From assembly GCA_013335235.1 (NCBI GenBank), contig JAAXVZ010000038.1:1-8976 (forward strand): DNA of 8,976 nt, in the 5' to 3' direction. The stretch is from Nanobdellota archaeon (GTDB lineage Archaea; Nanobdellota; Nanobdellia; Woesearchaeales; GW2011-AR15). Below the pieces are notes generated by a model. It did not search any database. It saw nothing but the letters and a program-made list of their open reading frames with translations, and was not told the origin of the DNA. The position numbers were made by a program, and so were the translations under genes. This document shows, piece after piece, positions 1-5,835 of the stretch (positions are counted from its first letter, which is position 1; the number at the start of each line of letters is the position of its first letter).

Positions 1-65
1 CTTAATTGTAACTAAAGCCAACCTTACCCTCCTTTTCCCTGCTAGGAATTAGACTTGTTTTCTGT

Positions 66-122
66 CGAAAATATAAAAAAAAGTGCTTGCGGGCCTCCCT
101 TCCGCAAGCGGTACGCAGTCGA
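66..122 (-). repeat. 57-bp direct repeat, distal copy
   Basis: Identical over all 57 bases to 197-253, offset by 131 bp. Read on the minus strand it starts with TCGACTGC, the last bases of the tRNA-Arg T arm and 3' acceptor strand, then GTACC, then a GC-rich hairpin and a T8 tract. No tRNA body precedes this copy, so it carries only the tRNA 3' tip and downstream flank. A tandem duplication, the remains of a second tRNA-Arg, or an attachment-site-like repeat are all possible. Confidence 0.9.
75..109 (-). terminator. Hairpin/T-tract terminator, distal copy
   Basis: On the minus strand GCTTGCGG (102-109) pairs perfectly with CCGCAAGC (85-92) across a 9-nt loop, followed after AC by eight T residues (75-82). 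This resembles an intrinsic terminator. Archaea mainly need the U tract, so the hairpin may instead be an RNA 3'-end structure. It lies inside the repeated unit. Confidence 0.6.
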
Positions 123-196
123 TTTAATCCAAACCAGGCTTTAGCCAAAGCCTGGAGGTAAACAAGTGTGCCTCACTAGCGTTCGAGCACACTGAA
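123..196. other. Hairpin-rich 74-bp spacer between the direct repeats
   Basis: Two inverted repeats are visible. CCAGGCTTT (134-142) and AAAGCCTGG (147-155) form a perfect 9-bp stem with a 4-nt loop. AGTGTGC (165-171) and GCACACT (187-193) form a 7-bp stem with a 15-nt loop. No protein gene fits. The segment could be part of a small structured RNA read on the minus strand and ending at the distal terminator, or a remnant of inserted DNA. Function unknown. Confidence 0.5.
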
Positions 197-253
197 CGAA
201 AATATAAAAAAAAGTGCTTGCGGGCCTCCCTTCCGCAAGCGGTACGCAGTCGA
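197..253 (-). repeat. 57-bp direct repeat, tRNA-proximal copy
   Basis: Identical partner of 66-122. This copy overlaps the 3' end of the intact tRNA-Arg gene: 246-252 is its 3' acceptor strand and 245 its discriminator. The rest is downstream flank with the hairpin and T8 tract. Overlap of a direct repeat with a tRNA 3' end is the arrangement left by tRNA-targeting integrases, but the spacing is only 131 bp and no integrase gene is in the window. Confidence 0.9.
206..240 (-). terminator. Terminator hairpin after tRNA-Arg
   Basis: Same structure as the distal copy: an 8-bp stem GCTTGCGG/CCGCAAGC (233-240 with 216-223) followed by eight T residues (206-213) on the minus strand. It starts about 5 nt beyond the tRNA discriminator, so it probably ends the tRNA-Arg transcript, or forms the trailer removed during 3' maturation. 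Confidence 0.6.
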
Positions 254-319
254 GGAGATTCGAACTCCCGACCTACTGCTTAGGAGGCAATCGCTCTATC
301 CAAGCTGAGCTACGACTGC
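245..319 (-). tRNA. tRNA-Arg(CCU)
   Basis: A complete 75-nt cloverleaf can be drawn. The acceptor GCAGTCG/CGACTGC is perfect. The D stem is GCTC/GAGC with a 10-nt loop holding GG. The anticodon stem ATTGC/GCAGT has one T-G pair and a CTCCTAA loop, giving anticodon CCT, which reads AGG. The variable loop is 5 nt, and the T stem GGGAG/CTCCT has a TTCGAAT loop. The discriminator is G and CCA is not encoded, since TACC follows, so CCA must be added by the nucleotidyltransferase. No intron is seen. Confidence 0.95.
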
Positions 320-343
320 ATATATTAAAAGAAAAAAGCCTAT

Positions 344-352
344 CTTAAAAAG
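344..352 (-). promoter_or_regulatory. Possible TATA box for tRNA-Arg
   Basis: The minus-strand sequence CTTTTTAAG is centred about 29 nt upstream of the tRNA 5' end, the usual archaeal spacing for a start site a few bases before the tRNA. The match to the TATA consensus is modest and the surroundings are AT-rich throughout, so read-through from the upstream protein genes on the same strand is an alternative. Confidence 0.4.
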
Positions 353-372
353 CTTTTGAAGGATTTGGGAGA

Positions 373-867
373 TTATCTCTCTATTTTGAACAGCTCGACC
401 AGATCGTCTGATAGCATATCCCCTGTAATGCTGTCCAGCTTCATGTTCAGGACCTTGAATGTGTTCGTGACAAAGGTTATGTTCCAGACCTGGCCGAGGT
501 CAAGCTTCTGAAGCAGCACTATCTTCTTGAAAGGCGTATGGCTCTTGTATTTCTCCTTCTGGAGCGCTTCGCACTTCGCCAAAGCTTCTGTGAGAGGGAA
601 CTTGACCTTGTCAGCCTCTAAAGGAATAAGCGCACCTTCCTCTTTCAGCACTTCTGCCGCAGGATTCACGGTTATCTTGTCGCCGAGAGTGAAGGTTATC
701 ACCTTATCCTCTTTGCTGCTATAGAACCCCAGCTGCCACTCTTCCTTGACTTGCGGGTCTATCATGACAAACCCATGGACAAGATATGTGTGCTTGTTCT
801 CTTTTTTCCAGGTCTTGTATTCCTCAGACTCCAAAAGCCGAGCCAGTGCCTCACCAAAATCAGTCAT
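373..867 (-). CDS. Uncharacterised 164-aa protein, possible PepSY-like C-terminus
   Basis: I do not recognise this as a named family. It is a soluble-looking alpha/beta protein with no signal peptide or membrane segment. An N-terminal charged helix (about 1-25) is followed by alternating strands (LVHGFVMID near 29-37, WQLGFYSS near 44-51, KVITFTLG near 55-62). The C-terminal part, WNITFVTN near 128-135 and LDSITGDMLS near 144-153, looks like the end of a PepSY-type domain (a strand, then a turn with TG), but this is weak. Its ATG shares four bases (ATGA) with the stop codon of the TRAX-like gene upstream, so the two are probably translated together. A partner or regulator role for the nuclease is only inference from that coupling. 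tRNA-Arg follows 53 bp downstream on the same strand. Confidence 0.8.
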   Translation of the reverse strand: MTDFGEALARLLESEEYKTWKKENKHTYLVHGFVMIDPQVKEEWQLGFYSSKEDKVITFTLGDKITVNPAAEVLKEEGALIPLEADKVKFPLTEALAKCEALQKEKYKSHTPFKKIVLLQKLDLGQVWNITFVTNTFKVLNMKLDSITGDMLSDDLVELFKIER

Positions 868-1433
868 ATTTTCCCCCTTATCTTCAGGTCATAAAGGATG
901 TCTTCTATCTTCTTTGTGTTCCATTTTACAGAGTCCTGCTTTTTCCTAAGTTCTCCGTTCCTGAGCGCAAAGTCAGAGAACTCGTCATGGATCACATGGA
1001 CAAACTCGCTTATCTTCGTGACTTCTGCAAAATCCTCATTGACAACAGAGAATACCGCCCTTCTCGCAAGCTCTCCAGTGAGGTCGCTTAATGCCAGCAG
1101 ATATGTCTCTGCGTCTGCCTCAAGGTCTTTTGGGTCTGGCAGCTTTCCTGTCGTGACATAAGAATAATACTGGGCGGATTCGCAGTATTCCTCCAATGCT
1201 TCCCTGAATGCGCCGACATACGGGTTCTCAAGGTATAGTTTCTTCAGCTCTTTCAGTGTCTTCTTTGCTGCGTCCAGATGCGTTTTTGCTTCCTTGACTG
1301 AGTTCTTGTGCAGCAGGACTGTCGCCTGTTTTGCTTCTTTCAATACAGGGCGCGATTCAATGATGAGCCGCTCTCTTATCTTGTCAGAGGAGTCTATCTC
1401 CTCTCTTAATTTTGTGAAAAGGTCATTTGCCAT
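864..1433 (-). CDS. Translin/TRAX family RNA-binding endoribonuclease
   Basis: This is a 189-aa, all-helical protein of the translin/TRAX family, whose members form hollow octamers that bind and cut RNA (C3PO in eukaryotes; an Archaeoglobus homologue is structurally known). The C-terminus KKIEDILYDLKIRG (174-187) is the family signature. EYCE (82-85) matches the TRAX EYVE motif and DLTGE (117-121) the TRAX DLTGE motif, so all four catalytic acidic residues known in TRAX appear present: E82, E85, D117, E121. It is therefore TRAX-like and probably active, unlike translin itself. The start is the ATG at 1433: it opens MANDLF and lies about 26 nt from a TATA box. A longer frame to 1547 would run through that promoter and into the divergent cupin gene. 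The gene overlaps the next one by 4 bases (ATGA). Confidence 0.92.
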   Translation of the reverse strand: MANDLFTKLREEIDSSDKIRERLIIESRPVLKEAKQATVLLHKNSVKEAKTHLDAAKKTLKELKKLYLENPYVGAFREALEEYCESAQYYSYVTTGKLPDPKDLEADAETYLLALSDLTGELARRAVFSVVNEDFAEVTKISEFVHVIHDEFSDFALRNGELRKKQDSVKWNTKKIEDILYDLKIRGKI

Positions 1434-1455
1434 GCTATAATTAAAACAGCCTAAA

Positions 1456-1463
1456 TTTATAAA
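1456..1463. promoter_or_regulatory. Palindromic TATA box in a divergent promoter
   Basis: TTTATAAA is its own reverse complement and is the only good TATA element between the divergent TRAX-like and cupin starts. Its centre is about 26 nt from the TRAX-like ATG (1433), giving a leaderless mRNA, and about 38 nt from the cupin ATG (1497), which leaves a leader of about 12 nt containing an AAGGTGAT ribosome-binding site. One TBP site may thus serve both directions. Confidence 0.6.
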
Positions 1464-1496
1464 AGTATAGTCGCACTCTAAAGCGAAGGTGATAAT

Positions 1497-1808
1497 ATGA
1501 AAGGATTCCAGAAAGACTTGAATGAGATGATGCAGTTCCCGAAACAAGGGATTTTTTCAACAGTCCTAGCAAAATCAGAGAAATATAATTATACGCTGAT
1601 GTGCCTCGCAGCAGGCACAGATATAGATGACCACACATCTACAAAAGCAGGTGTTGTCCAGGTCCTGAAGGGAAATGGAGTCTTCACACTTGAAGGGGAA
1701 AAGATAGAGATGCGACCAGGGATATTCATATTCATGCCTCCAAATGCCCGCCATTCTTTGAAGGCTGACGAGGACCTCGCGTTCCTGCTCTGCCTCACCT
1801 CACCTTAG
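1497..1808 (+). CDS. Small single-domain cupin protein
   Basis: The 103-aa protein is essentially one cupin_2 beta barrel. Motif 1 is G40-TDIDD-H46-TSTKAG...VLKGNG, and motif 2 is RPGIFIFMPPNARH with H86. The central VQVLKGNGVFTLEGEKIEMRPG is typical cupin. Only two of the four usual metal ligands are seen: the second His of HxH is Ser48, and the Glu is Ala or Gly. Metal binding may be weak or use other residues, and the substrate cannot be told. An AAGGTGAT ribosome-binding site lies about 4 nt before the ATG, unlike the leaderless genes nearby. aIF5A starts 38 nt after the stop codon but has its own TATA box there. Cupins of this size act as small-molecule or sugar-binding domains or isomerases; none is favoured here. 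Confidence 0.88.
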   Translation: MKGFQKDLNEMMQFPKQGIFSTVLAKSEKYNYTLMCLAAGTDIDDHTSTKAGVVQVLKGNGVFTLEGEKIEMRPGIFIFMPPNARHSLKADEDLAFLLCLTSP

Positions 1809-1814
1809 CTCAAA

Positions 1815-1823
1815 ACATATAAA
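1815..1823 (+). promoter_or_regulatory. TATA box for the aIF5A-like gene
   Basis: ACATATAAA, preceded by an A-rich BRE-like CAAAA, is centred about 26 nt before the ATG at 1846. This spacing predicts a transcript that starts at or next to the start codon (leaderless). It begins 7 bases after the cupin stop codon, so the factor is not dependent on the cupin transcript. Confidence 0.65.
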
Positions 1824-1845
1824 CAAGCAGAAAGTCCTTCTCGCT

Positions 1846-2223
1846 ATGGCAGCAGCAGATCTTGAAAGAGGGAAATTCTTTGAGTACAAAGGAGAGGTAT
1901 TGCAGGTTTTGAGGCGAAGCGTCATCGCCTGCGGGACGCACTCACACACAAAGCTAGTTTTCACAGTATGTGATATCAACGGCAAGAAGGAAAAAGAGAT
2001 TACAATGGGCCACAATGATAAGGTAGATGTGATAGATGTCATGAAGAGGAAGGCCAATGTCATTTCCAAATCCCATGGGAAAGTCCAGGTCATGGACCAG
2101 CAATCCTACGAGACCCTTGACGGCGAGTGCGACGAGGAGATTATGTCAACCCTGAATGAGGGAGACGAGATCACATACATAGAATATAATGGGATAAAAG
2201 TATTAGGGAAGAAGAAGAATTAA
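1846..2223 (+). CDS. aIF5A-like translation factor lacking the hypusine lysine
   Basis: The 125-aa protein has the two-domain plan of archaeal/eukaryotic IF5A: an N-terminal SH3-like barrel (about 1-60) and a C-terminal OB fold (about 65-125, with the typical MDQQSYETLDG at 83-93). IF5A binds the ribosome and helps peptide bond formation at hard sequences; its function depends on a lysine in the loop GKHGHAK, converted to hypusine by deoxyhypusine synthase. Here the loop reads CGTHSHTK (29-36), and the modified lysine aligns with Thr31 (codon ACG, 1936-1938). Flanking G, H and final K are kept. This may be a paralogue that works unmodified or has lost the peptidyl-transfer role. The reading frame is intact and has its own TATA box. 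It ends immediately next to the convergent coiled-coil gene, whose stop begins at the next base. Confidence 0.9.
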   Translation: MAAADLERGKFFEYKGEVLQVLRRSVIACGTHSHTKLVFTVCDINGKKEKEITMGHNDKVDVIDVMKRKANVISKSHGKVQVMDQQSYETLDGECDEEIMSTLNEGDEITYIEYNGIKVLGKKKN

Positions 2224-4224
2224 TTATCTTCTGCCTAATTGTGTTCCGCCACCACCACTGCCTCCACCGAAATTTGTGGTGGTGCTGGTGTATGATTTTC
2301 TAGACTCATCCAATTCTATCTGGCGAATCGAGCTTTGGTATCCGGATATGTCTGACTTTAGCTCCCTTATGTCAGACTCTGCAGAACTGATGTTCTGCTC
2401 TATTGATTTGATCTTTCTTTGAATAGGTGAAAGGTCACTCTGCTCTATTGCGCTGATCTGCGACTCCAGCTTATCTGCTGCCTTTTCTGCGTCTGTAAGC
2501 TGTGATTGATATCCTTTCCTGGTCGAAGCAAAACCGGCAATCGCCGCTTGCTGCCCATCAATATCCGCCTGCCTTGCGTCTACATATGTGTCTGCCTCGG
2601 CAACAATGGTCCTTAAGCCATCTGGAAGCTGCCTGAGCTCTTTTGGCGCAAGATCATCATATTTCTCTATGAGCCCGCTGACAAATCCAAAAAGGATCTT
2701 CTTTGCATCCTGGTAATCTGTCGCACCCTGCTTGCTTGTCTCAATCTCCAATTGGCTAGTGAGCCTGACATTCTCTTCTTTTGCTTTTGCGTAAAGGCTT
2801 TTCTGGCTTGCAAGATACTGTGTCAGCCTCTCTCTCTCCTGCTCTACTTCAACAAGATTTACTGTGCCTTTTAATTTGCCTATCTTGCGTTCTCCTAATG
2901 AAACTGTGACTTCTCTTGCGACAGTATCATTTATGATATGATCAAGATCATAAGCGATCTCGCGCTCCTGGTCACCTATGCTTCTCCTTTCCTGGGCTAT
3001 TTCTTCGACTTCTGCATCCCTCTTCTCAAGTTCAATCCTGAAATTCAGGTATTCCTGGACAGTCACTCTTGCCTGAGCATACCTTAGGAATTTTATTGCC
3101 GCCCTTTCAGCTGAGGAGGGAACCCTCATCTCAAGCATATTATCTGGGATCAGGACTCCATCCTGATCCACTAGATTATTTTCAAGAAGGTAGAGCGCAT
3201 GAACATGCTCAAGCTTGTTGCCCTGCTCCACTATCCTTACAGCTTCTCTTGCATTGTTGTAGAACTTGCCGTCCATGTAATCTACGACACCTTTCCTTGC
3301 GGCATTGACATTGCTCCAATCTAGGTTCATTGCCATAAGACTATACTGCCTCGCCACTCTTGGATCGACTTTTTTTGCTATGAGTGCAATCTCAGTATCA
3401 AGAAGGTTTTCATCGATTATCACGCCAAGGCTTGTATATGTCGGGACAAAAGCCAGGTCTATCCCTGCTTTCTGGAACCTTGCTTTGATGGCTGTTTTGG
3501 CAGCAGTTGCATCAACATCTTTCAGCTCTTTGATGAAAGTGTATTTTGAACCAGGGGTCAATTCGGCACCGAGCTCAAATAGCTCAGTCCTCACATCTCC
3601 GGCTATCCTTGAAAATCCTTTCAGGTATGCTTCTTTTGTCTCAGGGGAAACCGATGTCCTTCTCACAAGCTCTGCCCTGAGCTCTTTTTGTATCTGGATT
3701 ATACCTGAGCCTGATGTCCCTTCACCCAGGTATTCAGAAGTCTGGCTGATCTGCTGCATCCTCTCTTTCTGGTATTCGAGGTTATTCTGTATCTGCTCTT
3801 CAAGTGACCTGATAGTTTTCTGGTTCTGGTTCCATTCCTGCAATATTTTAGATTCTGCGGCATCTGCAGCATCTAACCCACCAAGATCAACGCCTTGCAT
3901 AGAACCCCTGTCTTTGAGGTATTCTGTGCGTACTGCTTCAAACGCAGATTGGACCTTATTTGTGACAAGCTCCTCTTGCTTACTGATTATCCCGTTTGCG
4001 CGTGATATCTTATTATCTTCTCCTTCGACCTGTCCCTGGAATCCTGAAACAACCCTGTTCTGTGCAGATAGTGCTGACTGCAACTCTTTTATTCTCTTCT
4101 CGACTGCAGCTTCCTTCCTTTCCTCTTCTTCCAGATTATTCTGGTAAGCCTGGATCTTTGATTTCAGTTCCCGGATGTCATCCTCTGCAGAATCAATCTT
4201 CCGCTCGTAGTCGTATTTTGACAT
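2224..4224 (-). CDS. Large coiled-coil protein with Gly-rich tail
   Basis: I do not recognise this 666-aa protein. It has no signal peptide or membrane segment and is probably cytoplasmic. Residues 1-100 and 130-165 are charged, heptad-rich coiled coil. About 175-395 is a more globular, mostly helical domain without a known motif (W303 and a cluster of hydrophobic helices at 255-345). About 395-500 and 545-640 are again coiled coil. The last 20 residues are a Ser/Thr then Gly-rich tail (FGGGSGGGG) ending in LGRR. The coils at the two ends share a near-copy: SAEDDIRELKSKIQAYQ (12-28) and SAESDIRELKSDISGYQ (614-630), 13 of 17 identical. The ATG lies one base after the stop codon of the membrane protein upstream, so the two are almost certainly co-translated. 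An SMC/Rad50 ATPase is excluded: there is no Walker A or ABC signature. A scaffold or filament role is inference only. Confidence 0.88.
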   Translation of the reverse strand: MSKYDYERKIDSAEDDIRELKSKIQAYQNNLEEEERKEAAVEKRIKELQSALSAQNRVVSGFQGQVEGEDNKISRANGIISKQEELVTNKVQSAFEAVRTEYLKDRGSMQGVDLGGLDAADAAESKILQEWNQNQKTIRSLEEQIQNNLEYQKERMQQISQTSEYLGEGTSGSGIIQIQKELRAELVRRTSVSPETKEAYLKGFSRIAGDVRTELFELGAELTPGSKYTFIKELKDVDATAAKTAIKARFQKAGIDLAFVPTYTSLGVIIDENLLDTEIALIAKKVDPRVARQYSLMAMNLDWSNVNAARKGVVDYMDGKFYNNAREAVRIVEQGNKLEHVHALYLLENNLVDQDGVLIPDNMLEMRVPSSAERAAIKFLRYAQARVTVQEYLNFRIELEKRDAEVEEIAQERRSIGDQEREIAYDLDHIINDTVAREVTVSLGERKIGKLKGTVNLVEVEQERERLTQYLASQKSLYAKAKEENVRLTSQLEIETSKQGATDYQDAKKILFGFVSGLIEKYDDLAPKELRQLPDGLRTIVAEADTYVDARQADIDGQQAAIAGFASTRKGYQSQLTDAEKAADKLESQISAIEQSDLSPIQRKIKSIEQNISSAESDIRELKSDISGYQSSIRQIELDESRKSYTSTTTNFGGGSGGGGTQLGRR

Positions 4225-4225
4225 T

Positions 4226-5686
4226 TTAGTACCCAGGCCTCTGTCCCATGTTTATCATCTCGATTGCCTGATCGACATTAAATGAAGATATATCCGGATT
4301 GCCATCATCCACCAAGAGATATGCTGTGACCTCTCCGCTATTTGGCTTGCCTGCAAGGCCGACAACATAGTTCCCATCCTGTCTTCTATATATGGTGCTG
4401 TCCCAGTTGGCAGGGCCGTCCTGGCCTACACAAGACATTGAACCTGCGTAAGCTCCTGTGCACTCTGCAAGGAAGTCTTCCCTGACAATCCTCCCTAGCG
4501 CATTCTCATCTTCAATCAAGATAATGGAAGTATCATCCCCATAAACGCCAATAGTCCCGTTGTTAGAGAAGGCTCCTCCGAATTTTGTTGTGTCTGCAAG
4601 ACCGCTTAGGCTATTCGGATTTGATGAATACACTTGGAAGAAGACTGTATTCCATGTCCTGTCAATTTGATAGGTATCGCTTGTGGCAAATTGATCTATG
4701 CTTGCTTGCGCAGTCTTCACCTGTGAATCCAGGTTAGTATATACACCTGTCCTCACTGCATTCTCAAGCGCTGCATAAACAGGATCAGCTACTCCTGCTA
4801 GCTCCTGGTCTGTAAAGATCTGGCCTCTTTGTGTCCTGGCAAGCTTCGCAGCCTCTATAGACTGGTCCATCGCAAAATAATACGGCTGTAATTCTGCTCT
4901 TCTTGCATCAAGAATTTTCTGGGCATCTGCTGTCGCAGTTAATGCAAATGCGGTCTGTGTCGCCTGCGCCCTTTGAGTCGCTGCCATCTGTGTCGCATAT
5001 GCACTTTCTGCAGCCGCCCTTTTTACATTATAATCATTATACCATGTCGGCGCATTGAAGGCCACGAAAACAGCAAGGGCAGCAGCAGCAACAAGTGTAG
5101 TATATAGTGCAGCTTTTTTCGGGAAAGCAACCGCATAGCTAAATGGCTTTCCTAATACTGCCGCAACTTGGTAAGGAAATGTATCTCCTGGGTCCTTACC
5201 GCGCCTTCCTATTGTCGCACGTTCATATGCTTTCTGCAGATCAATATTCCTATGCTCTAGATATGTCTGAAGCTTCACAAATCCTTTGTGCATGCCGAAA
5301 ATATTTTCAGATACTTTCTTTGCCTGTTCATCCTGGATGCTGTCTGAGCCTGTGTTTATCTCTGCAACCAGATCATCTACCAGAGATTCTATGCTATGTA
5401 TTATTTCATCCGGCTTCTTATAAGAGGAGAATTCCATTGGATGGACTCTTGGGTTTGCTGCCTTGACAAAAGTGAATAAAGACTCATATGACTGGAAAAG
5501 GCTTGGAAGCCCCACTATTATCTTGTTTATATCTGCAATATCTTCACTGGCTGAAAGGTTATCTGATGCCTGATATGCCCCGAGAACAATGCTTATGCCC
5601 TTGTATGCACTCCTGATCCTACCAGGAGCATCCTGAGCGATACTCTTAGCCCTTTCAAACAGTGGCGATGCAACTAATTCATCCAT
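4226..5686 (-). CDS. Single-pass membrane protein with large external domain, unknown function
   Basis: I do not recognise the family. From the ATG at 5686 it is 486 aa. Residues 1-185 are helical and soluble-looking; 190-211 (KKAALYTTLVAAAALAVFVAF) is one clear membrane helix with lysines on its N side, so the N-terminus is probably cytoplasmic. After it comes an Ala/Thr/Gln-rich helical stretch (about 224-260, with ATQ and TAT units), a helical part to about 335, then a beta-rich domain (345-465) with repeated Gly-Asp turns and two cysteines (C409, C419) that could form a disulfide outside the cell. The start at 5686 is chosen because a TATA box lies about 27 nt before it; a longer frame to 5725 would be interrupted by that promoter. 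One base separates its stop from the coiled-coil gene. Confidence 0.87.
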   Translation of the reverse strand: MDELVASPLFERAKSIAQDAPGRIRSAYKGISIVLGAYQASDNLSASEDIADINKIIVGLPSLFQSYESLFTFVKAANPRVHPMEFSSYKKPDEIIHSIESLVDDLVAEINTGSDSIQDEQAKKVSENIFGMHKGFVKLQTYLEHRNIDLQKAYERATIGRRGKDPGDTFPYQVAAVLGKPFSYAVAFPKKAALYTTLVAAAALAVFVAFNAPTWYNDYNVKRAAAESAYATQMAATQRAQATQTAFALTATADAQKILDARRAELQPYYFAMDQSIEAAKLARTQRGQIFTDQELAGVADPVYAALENAVRTGVYTNLDSQVKTAQASIDQFATSDTYQIDRTWNTVFFQVYSSNPNSLSGLADTTKFGGAFSNNGTIGVYGDDTSIILIEDENALGRIVREDFLAECTGAYAGSMSCVGQDGPANWDSTIYRRQDGNYVVGLAGKPNSGEVTAYLLVDDGNPDISSFNVDQAIEMINMGQRPGY

Positions 5687-5707
5687 TTCCCCATGCACAA
5701 ATAGCAC

Positions 5708-5718
5708 ATATATAAAAG
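5708..5718 (-). promoter_or_regulatory. TATA box for the membrane/coiled-coil operon
   Basis: Minus-strand CTTTTATATAT, centred about 27 nt before the ATG at 5686. It predicts a leaderless transcript and sets that ATG, not the one at 5725, as the start of the membrane protein. Confidence 0.65.
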
Positions 5719-5806
5719 TTACCATTACAAAGGGATACTATAAATCGTCCAGGTGAATAATACTAAGATACGCTACCTTTGAAATCTGCAAAAGGATTTC
5801 CAAATC

Positions 5807-5814
5807 TTTATATA
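5807..5814 (+). promoter_or_regulatory. TATA box for the beta-CASP RNase gene
   Basis: TTTATATA is centred about 25 nt before the ATG at 5836, giving a leaderless mRNA. An in-frame ATG at 5779 lies upstream of this TATA box and is therefore unlikely to be used. Confidence 0.65.
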
Positions 5815-5835
5815 TCTTCTTCTATCAGGATAATC

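Noticed and set aside
154..195. Tiny plus-strand frame of 9 codons with GGAGGT seven bases before a GTG
   Set aside because: It coincides with hairpin sequences between the direct repeats, is too short to judge, and no TATA box is visible; likely chance.
66..253. CRISPR array
   Set aside because: There are only two repeat units of 57 bp with one 74-bp spacer, and no cas genes; the repeat overlaps a tRNA.
1434..1547. Upstream extension of the TRAX-like frame beginning MFRELHH
   Set aside because: It crosses the divergent promoter and the start of the cupin gene; the ATG at 1433 has correct TATA spacing and matches the normal family N-terminus.
3305..4147. 280-aa plus-strand open frame
   Set aside because: It is antisense to the coiled-coil gene, rich in Ser, Cys and Phe as expected for a shadow frame, with no domain and no promoter.
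5687..5725. 13-residue N-terminal extension of the membrane protein (MVTFIYVLFVHGE)
   Set aside because: The TATA box lies inside it and is spaced for the ATG at 5686. The stretch looks like a short signal peptide only because AT-rich promoter DNA translates to hydrophobic residues.
5779..5835. 19-residue N-terminal extension of the beta-CASP RNase
   Set aside because: It contains the TATA box of the gene, and the family normally starts at MKITFLGAA.
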